From NCBI GenBank assembly GCA_025360895.1, contig JANYBF010000003.1, forward strand, positions 1-14,643: 14,643 nucleotides of DNA, in the 5' to 3' direction. This DNA comes from Verrucomicrobiota bacterium. Lineage in GTDB: Bacteria > Verrucomicrobiota > Verrucomicrobiia > Limisphaerales > JADLHS01. Numbering within the stretch: the stretch's first letter is position 1; each line of letters opens with the position of its first letter. Of the stretch, positions 8,801-14,643 are shown piece after piece. The notes beneath the pieces are model-generated. The model ran no database searches and was not told the DNA's origin. It worked only from the letters and a program-made list of their open reading frames with translations. A program made the position numbers and the translations under genes.

Positions 8801-10953
8801 CAGATGACGAACGGGGCCAGATTTCGGCGAATCTTCTCGGTGTGCGCGCGCTCGACGCGGGCATCGTGTCGGCGGTGTCGGCGGTGGTTGGTAGTGATAC
8901 CAGCCCCGGGTTGCAACGGCGGGTGATCGAAGCCCTCGGGACAACGGGTGATGCGGTCGCTGGACAAGCCCTGCTGGCTGCGCTGCCAAAGCTCGACCCG
9001 GAACTTCGGGAGGTGGCCTTCGGCCAACTGCTTAAGCGCGCCGACTGGTCGGCGGCCGTGGTTCAGGCGCTTGCCGATCGCAAACTGGATCCGGCATTGT
9101 TGGGTTTGGCGAACCTGTATCGTCTGCGCACGCACCCCGATCCCGCCGTCGCCAAGCGCGCTGTAGTGGTGATTGAGGAACTCCGAGGCCCGGAGCAGAA
9201 GGAGAAGGATGCCCTCATCATAAAGCTGCGTCCGGAAGTCATCAAACCTGGCAATGCGGCCAACGGGGCAAAGCTCTTTACGCAGAACTGCGCGCCTTGT
9301 CACAAGTTCAAGAATGAAGGTGCGGATTTCGCCCCGAACCTCAACGGCATGGGCGCGCACGGCCCCGAGGACTTGCTGGTTCACATTGTGGATCCGAACC
9401 GCGTCGTCGAACCAAACTTCAATGCGGTAAGCATTGAGACCAAGGATGATCTGAGCTACGACGGTATTGTCCTGCGGGAGAACAATAGCGCCGTCGTTCT
9501 GCGCAACCAAACCGCCGAGACCGAGATCCGCAAAGACAACATCAAGTCCCGGCGCAACACCGGACGCTCGTTGATGCCCGAAGGGTTTGAGCAACTGGGC
9601 GGAGAAGGTTTGCGGGATTTGCTGACGTATCTCTGCGCCGACGACCAGCGTTTCCGCATTCTCGATCTTACTGGCGCATTCACTGCGAACACCTCACGAG
9701 GTATTTATATGACGGCCGAGTCGCGCGACGAATCGCTGCGGTTCAAAAAGTGGGGCACGCTTAAACACCGCGACGTACCGTTCGATATCGTCAGTCCGCA
9801 ACGCGCCGCAACGGGCAACAACGTGCTCGTGCTCCAAGGCGGGGCCGGCATCTCGCGGAATTATCCGCGCGAAGTCGAGGTGAAGGTGGGCCGCCCGGCC
9901 ACGCGCCTGCATTTCCTGGGCGCCGCGGGCTGGGGCTTCCCGCTCGGACAAAAGGATGAACCGGTAATGAAAATAACCGTGCATTTCGCTGGCGGCGCGA
10001 CGGAAGACATCGTGCTGCGCAACGGTGTCGAAATTGCCGATTACATCTCGAAGATTGAGGTACCCGGTTCCGAAGCCCTCGACAACCTGGATCAACTGCT
10101 GAGCAACGGACGGCAGGTTCGTTACTTTGCCAAATCGCTCACCAAGCGCGGGGTGATTGAGAAATTGACAATCGCCAGCTATAACAACGAAGTCGCGCCG
10201 ACGTTGGTCGCGATCACGGCGGAGGTCGCGGAAGGTACGCCCGTTTCCGGCCCAGCTTCAGGCAGTTCCGCCGCTCCTGCCGCACCGTCTTTCAAATGGG
10301 GCACGGGTATCAAGACGCTGATTATTGGTGGCGGATCCAGCCATGATTTTCAACGTTGGTTTAACATGGCGGATGTCAAAACTCTCAACGATGCCGGCGG
10401 CATCAGCGCCAACTACACCGAGACGACCGGCGGTCTGGCTGATGTTATCGCCGGTGTGGATGTGCTGATCATCAGCAACAACAAGCCGTTCACCGACGTG
10501 GCCACCAAGGAAGCGATCTTACGCCATGTCCAGAACGGCAAAGGCCTCATTGGCCTGCACCCGGGACTTTGGTACAACTGGCCGGACTGGCCGGAATACA
10601 ATCGCCAGCTCATCGGGGGCGGTTCGCGCGGCCACGATAAATATGGTGAGTTCGACGTGGTGGTGACCGATCCAAAACATTCGCTCCTGCACGGCGTATC
10701 CACAAAGTTTACGCTCAAGGATGAACTTTACTATTTTGAACCCGACCCGCAAGGAGCGGCGATCACTGTGCTCGCTACCGCCCACTCCGCAGCGAAGAAC
10801 AAAGACTTCCCGCAGGTGTTCACGGTCGCCCAAGCCAAGGGCAGGGTGATGGGAATCACGCTCGGCCACGATGCCGTGACCCACGAGCACCCGGCCTACA
10901 TCCAACTGCTGCGGAACGCTGTCTTCTGGGCGGCCGGCAAAGAACACAACTAA
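5845..10953 (+). CDS. Giant exported ThuA / PVC dehydrogenase / HEAT / cytochrome c / ThuA fusion protein
   Basis: A 1702-residue periplasmic protein. Order, approximate: signal peptide 1-22 (MKK, hydrophobic core, ASA cleavage site); first ThuA domain 26-255 (His112-Asp-Gly; GHE at His226; ends in RGIAWAGK); PVC-type membrane-bound dehydrogenase, probably a beta-propeller, 279-690, with Asp/Gly-rich loops DTNGDGVMD (364-372) and DTDGDGKAD (407-415); HEAT repeats about 693-1130; PVC-type cytochrome c 1130-1265 with heme motif CAPCH (1149-1153) and probable axial Met1244 in SLMPEG; a beta-rich domain about 1277-1465 resembling carbohydrate-binding sandwiches; a Pro/Ala/Ser linker; second ThuA domain 1483-1702 (His1572-Pro-Gly; GHD at His1675). 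It probably oxidises a sugar or glycoside outside the cytoplasm and passes electrons to the single c-type heme. The two ThuA domains differ clearly in sequence, so they are not a recent duplication. No frameshift is seen. Substrate unknown. Confidence 0.9.
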   Translation: MKKILRLLAVATLLISAVSASAAEPLRVFIRAGVKTHGPNQHDHPRFLAEWTKLLGERGLKVEGDLEFPEAAQLAKTDVLIIYAQDGMKIAGEQRADLEKFLKRGGGLVVLHDGVVSGDQNEWCKSIIGGAWRWPTAEVAKEKATKWFEGDVGICWLDTDHPISRGLSNFDWKDEIYYDLDLASDIGVLATSFHNVHIIAPQIWTYEKTLAGGTAPYRAFVSLPGHEYDVFNAPEYRAILLRGIAWAGKRANVDEFCVPAELASLRYPPGGPRPATEEMKSFNLHPEFKISLAADENVAEKIMSLDWDPQGRLWVVETPEYPGGRLITKNDSKITPWREREPDKYPVGGKEPRAGRDRVSILEDTNGDGVMDKKTVFAAGLELPTSVVFYKDGVIVAQAPDILWIRDTDGDGKADKTEVLFTGWGTMDTHAVISNLRWGPDGWIYGSVGYSAGDVTSADGAKKFGHISAGLYRFRPDGSALEQVAAGSCNTWGCEIAPDGEIFFSTATCGEPILHVVLPEKIISRAGVPGVRAVRPIMEENKVFPARRETRQPYVQIDWVGAWTAAAGACIYDGGAWPAKWQGPSWSFFLHEPTVWLMHHEFLDPAGVTYQGRREASRKDTHFLTSTDYWFKPIHSRVGPDGALYLVDMYNQIAAHNDTRGTPHGAHNAATRPDRDHHFTRLYRIQHQQAQALPAFDLDPKKPAKLVAMLDHPNGWVRTTANRLLSEGAGRSVADALKQQAAKAPTAYGRMQALWVLHNLNLLEADLLVDAARDPDAVVRKNAMRIAAEQDNSAEAPPLELVRALLADPNQRVRLDALVAGTTVTPTSEFAEAIVAAWPTFKDPYLETAALAVSAKDPLLFLNAAFAVKDPALVTGMISQLARQIANQNNPDSARALVVALAGQPVATDPLKATALQALTANLKPDVKLPADASLGNALKQLLASDQTAGAVLPLIARWNFTAQVGDAAQSAVRKAENRLADKSLSDDERGQISANLLGVRALDAGIVSAVSAVVGSDTSPGLQRRVIEALGTTGDAVAGQALLAALPKLDPELREVAFGQLLKRADWSAAVVQALADRKLDPALLGLANLYRLRTHPDPAVAKRAVVVIEELRGPEQKEKDALIIKLRPEVIKPGNAANGAKLFTQNCAPCHKFKNEGADFAPNLNGMGAHGPEDLLVHIVDPNRVVEPNFNAVSIETKDDLSYDGIVLRENNSAVVLRNQTAETEIRKDNIKSRRNTGRSLMPEGFEQLGGEGLRDLLTYLCADDQRFRILDLTGAFTANTSRGIYMTAESRDESLRFKKWGTLKHRDVPFDIVSPQRAATGNNVLVLQGGAGISRNYPREVEVKVGRPATRLHFLGAAGWGFPLGQKDEPVMKITVHFAGGATEDIVLRNGVEIADYISKIEVPGSEALDNLDQLLSNGRQVRYFAKSLTKRGVIEKLTIASYNNEVAPTLVAITAEVAEGTPVSGPASGSSAAPAAPSFKWGTGIKTLIIGGGSSHDFQRWFNMADVKTLNDAGGISANYTETTGGLADVIAGVDVLIISNNKPFTDVATKEAILRHVQNGKGLIGLHPGLWYNWPDWPEYNRQLIGGGSRGHDKYGEFDVVVTDPKHSLLHGVSTKFTLKDELYYFEPDPQGAAITVLATAHSAAKNKDFPQVFTVAQAKGRVMGITLGHDAVTHEHPAYIQLLRNAVFWAAGKEHN

Positions 10954-10989
10954 GCTCCGCGCTGAATTGATCCATCGGTTTCTCCTGCC

Positions 10990-12204
10990 ATGTCAACCAT
11001 CGCAATTCTGGGAACGATGGACACAAAAGGCGTTGAGCACGGGTTCGTGGCCGACTTGATTCGTCAACGTGGACACGCCGTCCTCGTCATTGACGTCGGC
11101 ACTCTCGAAGAACCCCAACTCAAATCCGACATCAGCCGTCGTGAAGTCGCCGCTGCGGTCGGCGTAGATTTGGCAACCCTCGTCGCAAAACGCGATCGCG
11201 GTCAAGCGGTGACGGTGATGTCGCAGGGCGCGCCGATCATCCTTGCCAAACTGGCCGCCGAGAAACGGATTGACGGCGTGATTTCACTTGGTGGTGGCGG
11301 CGGTACCGCCATTGCCACGGCGGCGATGCGGGCGTTGCCGATCGGCTTCCCGAAGCTCATGGTTTCCACGCTTGCCAGTGGTAATGTTGCCCCTTATGTC
11401 GGCGTCAAGGACATCGTGATGTTCCCGAGCGTGGTGGATGTGGCCGGGTTGAACCGCATCTCGCGCCCGCTGCTCGCCCGGGCCGCCGGGGCTATCTGTG
11501 GCATGGTCGAGATGTCGGTGCCCGTCGCAAGTGACAAGCCGATCATCGTGGCGAGCCAGTTCGGCAATACGACCTCGTGCATCGCGCAGGCGCGAAAAAT
11601 TCTCGAAGCCGCCGGTTACGAAGTCATCGTGTTTGCGGCGACCGGCACCGGTGGGCGAACCATGGAATCGCTTATTGAAACCGGGCTTGTCGCGGGCGTG
11701 CTCGACGTGACGACAACCGAGTGGGCGGACGAACTCGTAGGCGGTGTGCTAAGTGCCGGCCCGACTCGGCTCGAAGCGGCGGCGCGTTTGGGCGTGCCGG
11801 CGGTGGTTTCCACCGGCTGCCTCGACATGGTGAACTTCGGTTCTCCCGAAAGCGTGCCGGTGAAGTTTGCCGGGCGAAAATTATACCAGCACAATCCACA
11901 GGTGACATTGATGCGCACAACGCCGGCGGAGTGCGAAAAACTCGGTGGTATCCTCGCGGAAAAGCTTAATCGCTCCACTGGCCCGGTGACCGTGCTGCTG
12001 CCGTTGCGCGGCAGTAGCATGATCGGCGCGCCCGGTGGGGCGTTTCACGACGCGAACGCTGACCGGGCGCTGTACACCGCGCTCAAGTCGGCCTTGCGAC
12101 CGAACATCCCGGTTGTGGAAAAGGATTGTGCCATCAACGATTCAGCTTTCGCTGAAGCCTGCGCGCAAGCGTTGTTGCGACAACTGGGTAACATCAAGCA
12201 ATGA
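10990..12204 (+). CDS. Tm-1-like ATP-binding (UPF0261) protein
   Basis: A 404-residue cytoplasmic protein covering the whole UPF0261 family (Pfam PF06792, from memory), with no attached TIM barrel. Recognisable segments: GTMDTKG (8-14) at the N-terminus; the glycine run GGGGGTAIA (101-109), probably the nucleotide site; FGNTTSC (191-197); ATGTGGRTME (217-226); TTTEWADEL (241-249); GCLDMVNFG (276-284). In tomato Tm-1 this domain binds ATP and blocks a tobamovirus replication protein; the bacterial function is not established. The partner TIM barrel is encoded at 4481-5374, in the same operon but separated by the cupin and the giant gene. The start lies 36 nt after the giant gene; no Shine-Dalgarno sequence is seen, and no terminator was found after the stop, so transcription may continue into the TPR gene. 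Confidence 0.93.
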   Translation: MSTIAILGTMDTKGVEHGFVADLIRQRGHAVLVIDVGTLEEPQLKSDISRREVAAAVGVDLATLVAKRDRGQAVTVMSQGAPIILAKLAAEKRIDGVISLGGGGGTAIATAAMRALPIGFPKLMVSTLASGNVAPYVGVKDIVMFPSVVDVAGLNRISRPLLARAAGAICGMVEMSVPVASDKPIIVASQFGNTTSCIAQARKILEAAGYEVIVFAATGTGGRTMESLIETGLVAGVLDVTTTEWADELVGGVLSAGPTRLEAAARLGVPAVVSTGCLDMVNFGSPESVPVKFAGRKLYQHNPQVTLMRTTPAECEKLGGILAEKLNRSTGPVTVLLPLRGSSMIGAPGGAFHDANADRALYTALKSALRPNIPVVEKDCAINDSAFAEACAQALLRQLGNIKQ

Positions 12205-12286
12205 GGTGCCTGGCGGGGTAAGATTCAAGCTGGTGGATTTCAAGCTTGCGTTTTGTGGCTCGGCCCGGAAGATTGCGCGCTCAATT

Positions 12287-13003
12287 ATGGAACAAAACAT
12301 CACCGAGTCGGCTTATTTTTTCAAACTGTGGGCCTGGTTCGACAGGAATAAAAAGCAAGTTGCCTGGGGCGCGGGTGCGGTGGTTGCCGCCGGAGCAGTG
12401 GTTGGCCTGTTTCTTTGGTCGCAGCAGGAAAAGGAAGTGAGTGCCGCCCATGCGCTTTCTTCGGCACTGGTGGCGCGGAGTTTTAACCGGACCGAACCGC
12501 CCGAGGCGATGCTCAAAGTGGCGACGACGTATGCGGGCACCCAGGCCGGTGCCCAGGCGATCTTGTTGGGCGCGGGCGAATTGTTTGCGAGCGGCAAGCC
12601 GGCGGAAGCCCAGGCGCAATTCGAACGCTTTCTCCGTGAGTATCCAACGCATCCGCTCGCAGCGCAGGCCACCTTGGGTTTGGCGGCCTGCTTCGCCGGG
12701 GAAGGCAAGCTGGATGAGGCCGCGAAAACCTACAAGAGTTCGATTGATCGCTTTCCCACTGCCAACACGGCGCCCCAGGCGCGGTTCGCACTGGCGGGCG
12801 TTTACGAAACTCAAGGCAAGCTCGAACCGGCGTTGCGGCTGTTTGAGGAAGTTGCCGGGGCGGATTTGAGTGGGACGTTGGGCTCGGAAGCCGGAATGCG
12901 CGCTCATGAATTATTGCAGAAGCTCGGCCCGATCGCGATCACGAACCGCCCGCTTCCAGTGGTTGGCAGCACCACGAACGTGACCATTCTCAAAACCAAG
13001 TAG
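12287..13003 (+). CDS. Membrane-anchored TPR protein, YfgM/YbgF-like
   Basis: A 238-residue protein with a short cytoplasmic N-terminus, one membrane segment at about 25-44 (WGAGAVVAAGAVVGLFLW) preceded by KK, and three TPR-like helical pairs at about 86-122, 123-159 and 160-193. Each pair has the FERFLREYP, KTYKSSIDRFP or LRLFEEVAG type of ending. This layout is that of YfgM-like SecYEG ancillary or YbgF-type TPR proteins, with the repeats exported to the periplasm. It is a scaffold or chaperone-like factor rather than an enzyme. ATG 12287 was chosen because the open frame further upstream (to 12035) overlaps the UPF0261 gene and is rich in Arg without TPR character. It lies 82 nt after that gene and 39 nt before UDP-glucose dehydrogenase, so it more likely belongs with housekeeping genes than with the Tm-1-type operon. 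Confidence 0.82.
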   Translation: MEQNITESAYFFKLWAWFDRNKKQVAWGAGAVVAAGAVVGLFLWSQQEKEVSAAHALSSALVARSFNRTEPPEAMLKVATTYAGTQAGAQAILLGAGELFASGKPAEAQAQFERFLREYPTHPLAAQATLGLAACFAGEGKLDEAAKTYKSSIDRFPTANTAPQARFALAGVYETQGKLEPALRLFEEVAGADLSGTLGSEAGMRAHELLQKLGPIAITNRPLPVVGSTTNVTILKTK

Positions 13004-13042
13004 TCTCGCGCAGACCGGTCAGGAATATTCCATCGCCCCGCT

Positions 13043-14332
13043 ATGCAGTTGACGATCATCGGAACGGGATACGTAGGGTTGGTCACTGGAACTTGCTTTG
13101 CGGAAGTCGGCCATCAAGTGGTGTGCGTGGATAGCGATGCCGCGAAGGTGAAAGTGTTGCAAGCCGGCGGAATTCCCATTTACGAGCCAGGCTTGGAGGA
13201 ACTGGTCAAAAGGAATGTTGCCGCCGGCCGCTTGAGCTTTACCGCCAGCACGGCGGAAGGGGTTGAAAAATCCGATATTATTTTCATCGCCGTGCCCACG
13301 CCGCCGCAACCGGACGGCTCGGTGGACATGAGCTTCATCGAGCGCGTGGCCCGGGAAATTGCGGGTGCAATGACCGACTACAAGATCATCGTGGACAAAA
13401 GCACCGTGCCGGTGCGGACCGGCGACAAGGTGGCCGAGACGATCAAACGTTACTGCAAGGCCAAGGTGGAGTTCGACGTGGTGAGCAATCCGGAATTCCT
13501 CCGTGAGGGATTCGCCGTCGAGGATTTGATGAAGCCCGATCGGGTCGTCGTGGGCGTGCGCTCACCGCGCCCCGTCGCGGCCATGAAGCAGGTTTATGCG
13601 CCGTTCAACGCGCCCATCATTATCACCGACATCAATTCCGCCGAGCTTATCAAACACGCGTCGAATTCGTTTCTCGCGTTGAAAATTTCCTACATTAATG
13701 CCGTGTCGGTTCTGTGTGAAGCCACCGGAGCCAACGTGCAGGAAGTTGCCGCCGGCATGGGGTTGGATGAGCGCATCGGACACCGATTTCTCAATGCGGG
13801 TATCGGTTTTGGCGGTAGTTGTTTTCCCAAGGACCTCAGCGCGTTCATCAAAATCTCCGAACAGAGTGGTTACGATTTTCGGTTGCTCAAGGAAGTCCAA
13901 CGGATCAATGCGGAACAGATGGATCGTTTCGTGCAGAAAATCACAGATACGCTCTGGGTGTTGAAGGGGAAAACCATTGGCGTGTTGGGGTTGACGTTTA
14001 AACAAAACACCGATGACGTGCGCTCCTCGCCCGCCATTGAACTTTGCCGAAGGTTGTTGCAGGAAGGCGCCACGCTCCGCGTTCACGATCCCAAGGGAAT
14101 GGACAAGGCGCGGGCGATTCTGCCGGACGTGACGTATGTGGATGACATGAATGCCGTGGCGGAAAACTGCGACGCGCTGGTGGTGGCAACCGAGTGGGAT
14201 GAATTCAAACAGCTTGATCTCGAACGCGCCCGCAAGGCCTTGACGCATCCGATCATGTTCGACGGGCGGAATCTGTTCGACGCGGTGGAGATGGAAAAAC
14301 TTGGTTGGACTTACAAGAGCATCGGGCGGTGA
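13043..14332 (+). CDS. ugd: UDP-glucose 6-dehydrogenase
   Basis: A 429-residue cytoplasmic enzyme that oxidises UDP-glucose twice with NAD+ to UDP-glucuronate, a precursor for capsule, exopolysaccharide and lipopolysaccharide sugars. The N-terminal Rossmann fold has GTGYVG (7-12). PEFLREG starts at Pro150. Lys204 and Asn208 lie in the ELIKHASNSFLALK helix. The catalytic cysteine is Cys260 in GFGGSCFPKD, with Asp264 nearby. Key positions coincide with the numbering I recall for the Streptococcus pyogenes enzyme. The C-terminal UDP-binding domain spans about 313-410 (GLTFKQNTDDVRSSP). Full length for the family and all key residues present. It follows the TPR gene by 39 nt. The paralogous GDP-mannose dehydrogenases are excluded less firmly, but the overall sequence fits the UDP-glucose enzyme. 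Confidence 0.95.
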   Translation: MQLTIIGTGYVGLVTGTCFAEVGHQVVCVDSDAAKVKVLQAGGIPIYEPGLEELVKRNVAAGRLSFTASTAEGVEKSDIIFIAVPTPPQPDGSVDMSFIERVAREIAGAMTDYKIIVDKSTVPVRTGDKVAETIKRYCKAKVEFDVVSNPEFLREGFAVEDLMKPDRVVVGVRSPRPVAAMKQVYAPFNAPIIITDINSAELIKHASNSFLALKISYINAVSVLCEATGANVQEVAAGMGLDERIGHRFLNAGIGFGGSCFPKDLSAFIKISEQSGYDFRLLKEVQRINAEQMDRFVQKITDTLWVLKGKTIGVLGLTFKQNTDDVRSSPAIELCRRLLQEGATLRVHDPKGMDKARAILPDVTYVDDMNAVAENCDALVVATEWDEFKQLDLERARKALTHPIMFDGRNLFDAVEMEKLGWTYKSIGR

Positions 14333-14361
14333 GCCGGTTCAATGCTTAATGGTAGTCTTCC

Positions 14362-14378
14362 CCGGACTCCGAGTCTGG
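14362..14378. other. Small hairpin downstream of ugd
   Basis: CCGGAC (14362-14367) pairs with GTCTGG (14373-14378), with one G-T pair and a 5-nt loop. No T-run follows, so it is not a good intrinsic terminator. It sits in the 86-nt gap before the Nudix gene. Confidence 0.25.
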
Positions 14379-14392
14379 TTGAGACTGATTCG

Positions 14393-14420
14393 AGATTAAG
14401 ATTGCGAGCAAGATTAAGAT
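14393..14420 (+). repeat. Direct repeat of AGATTAAGAT, 18-nt period
   Basis: The 10-mer AGATTAAGAT occurs at 14393-14402 and again at 14411-14420. The second copy overlaps the ATG of the Nudix gene at 14419. The segment between is GA-rich with a GCGAGCA core. This looks like a short degenerate tandem repeat; whether it is dispersed in the genome cannot be seen here. Confidence 0.4.
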
Positions 14421-14643
14421 GGGAACAAGCGTCCTCGAAGTGTCCGCCGGCCTGATCTTTCGCTCCGGCCAGCTTCTGATCGCCCAACGGCATGCGGGCG
14501 CACATCTTGGTGGCTTGTGGGAATTTCCCGGTGGCAAACGTGAACCGGGCGAAACCTTCGAGCAATGCCTCACGCGCGAATTGCGCGAGGAACTGGGGGT
14601 CGAAGTCAGCGTGGGCGAATTGTTCGAGAGCGTGACGCACGCC
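14419..14643 (+). CDS. mutT: MutT-type Nudix hydrolase, N-terminal 75 residues (3' end outside window)
   Basis: The frame opens at ATG 14419 and runs off the end of the window. The Nudix box GX5EX7REUXEEXGU is perfect at residues 39-61: Gly39, Glu45, Arg53-Glu54, Glu57-Glu58, Gly60-Val61. It is preceded by GGLWEFPGGK (31-40), the pattern of MutT/NUDT1 8-oxo-dGTP diphosphatases, which hydrolyse oxidised nucleoside triphosphates to monophosphates with Mg2+ and so prevent mutations. The GGLWEFPGGK form and the early position of the box support MutT over other Nudix enzymes, but the C-terminus is missing, so specificity is not settled. It lies 86 nt after ugd on the same strand. No strong Shine-Dalgarno sequence is present; the start overlaps a GA-rich repeat. 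Confidence 0.88.
   Translation, partial: MGTSVLEVSAGLIFRSGQLLIAQRHAGAHLGGLWEFPGGKREPGETFEQCLTRELREELGVEVSVGELFESVTHA

Noticed and set aside
8800..9594. Minus-strand open frame (264 codons) within the giant gene
   Set aside because: It is antisense to the HEAT/cytochrome region, which is clearly coding on the plus strand; no recognisable motif.
12035..12286. Upstream extension of the TPR gene
   Set aside because: It overlaps the UPF0261 coding region by 170 nt and is Arg-rich, out-of-frame reading of that gene.
14311..14640. Minus-strand open frame at the right edge
   Set aside because: It is antisense to a perfect Nudix box on the plus strand.

Overview
The window looks like chromosomal DNA of a Verrucomicrobiota member, probably of the Pedosphaera/Limisphaera type. 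This is inferred from gene content, not from a marker gene. The pointers are a very large exported PVC-type protein (ThuA, dehydrogenase-type propeller, HEAT repeats, CxxCH cytochrome), a type II pseudopilin with the H-X9-DG C-terminal motif, an FHS-like MFS permease, a Gfo/Idh/MocA oxidoreductase, high GC, and almost no Shine-Dalgarno sequences. No RNA gene, CRISPR array, transposase or integrase was seen.

Layout. (1) Positions 3-2236, plus strand: the 3' end of a Gfo/Idh/MocA oxidoreductase, then an MFS permease, closed by a strong intrinsic terminator (2263-2293). (2) 2340-2400: a cluster of small inverted repeats between convergent genes. (3) 2419-4239: an AraC-family regulator (minus) divergent from a pseudopilin (plus). 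(4) 4481-12204: four closely spaced plus-strand genes (gaps 17, 21 and 36 nt), read as one operon. They encode a TIM-barrel protein of the 'phosphoenolpyruvate hydrolase' family, a small cupin, a 1702-residue exported ThuA/PVC-dehydrogenase/HEAT/cytochrome c/beta-domain/ThuA protein, and a Tm-1-like ATP-binding (UPF0261) protein. (5) 12287-14332: a membrane-anchored TPR protein and UDP-glucose 6-dehydrogenase. (6) 14419 to the end: the start of a MutT-type Nudix hydrolase.

The most interesting part is region 4. In the tomato antiviral protein Tm-1, a UPF0261 domain and this type of TIM barrel form a single polypeptide. Here they are separate genes at the two ends of one operon, enclosing a cupin and a giant periplasmic redox protein. 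The inferred picture is a carbohydrate-related pathway in which a sugar or glycoside is oxidised outside the cytoplasm and the product is handled inside by the cupin and the Tm-1-type pair. The substrate and the reaction of the Tm-1 pair cannot be read from sequence. The upstream Gfo/Idh/MocA and MFS genes fit sugar catabolism but are a separate transcription unit.
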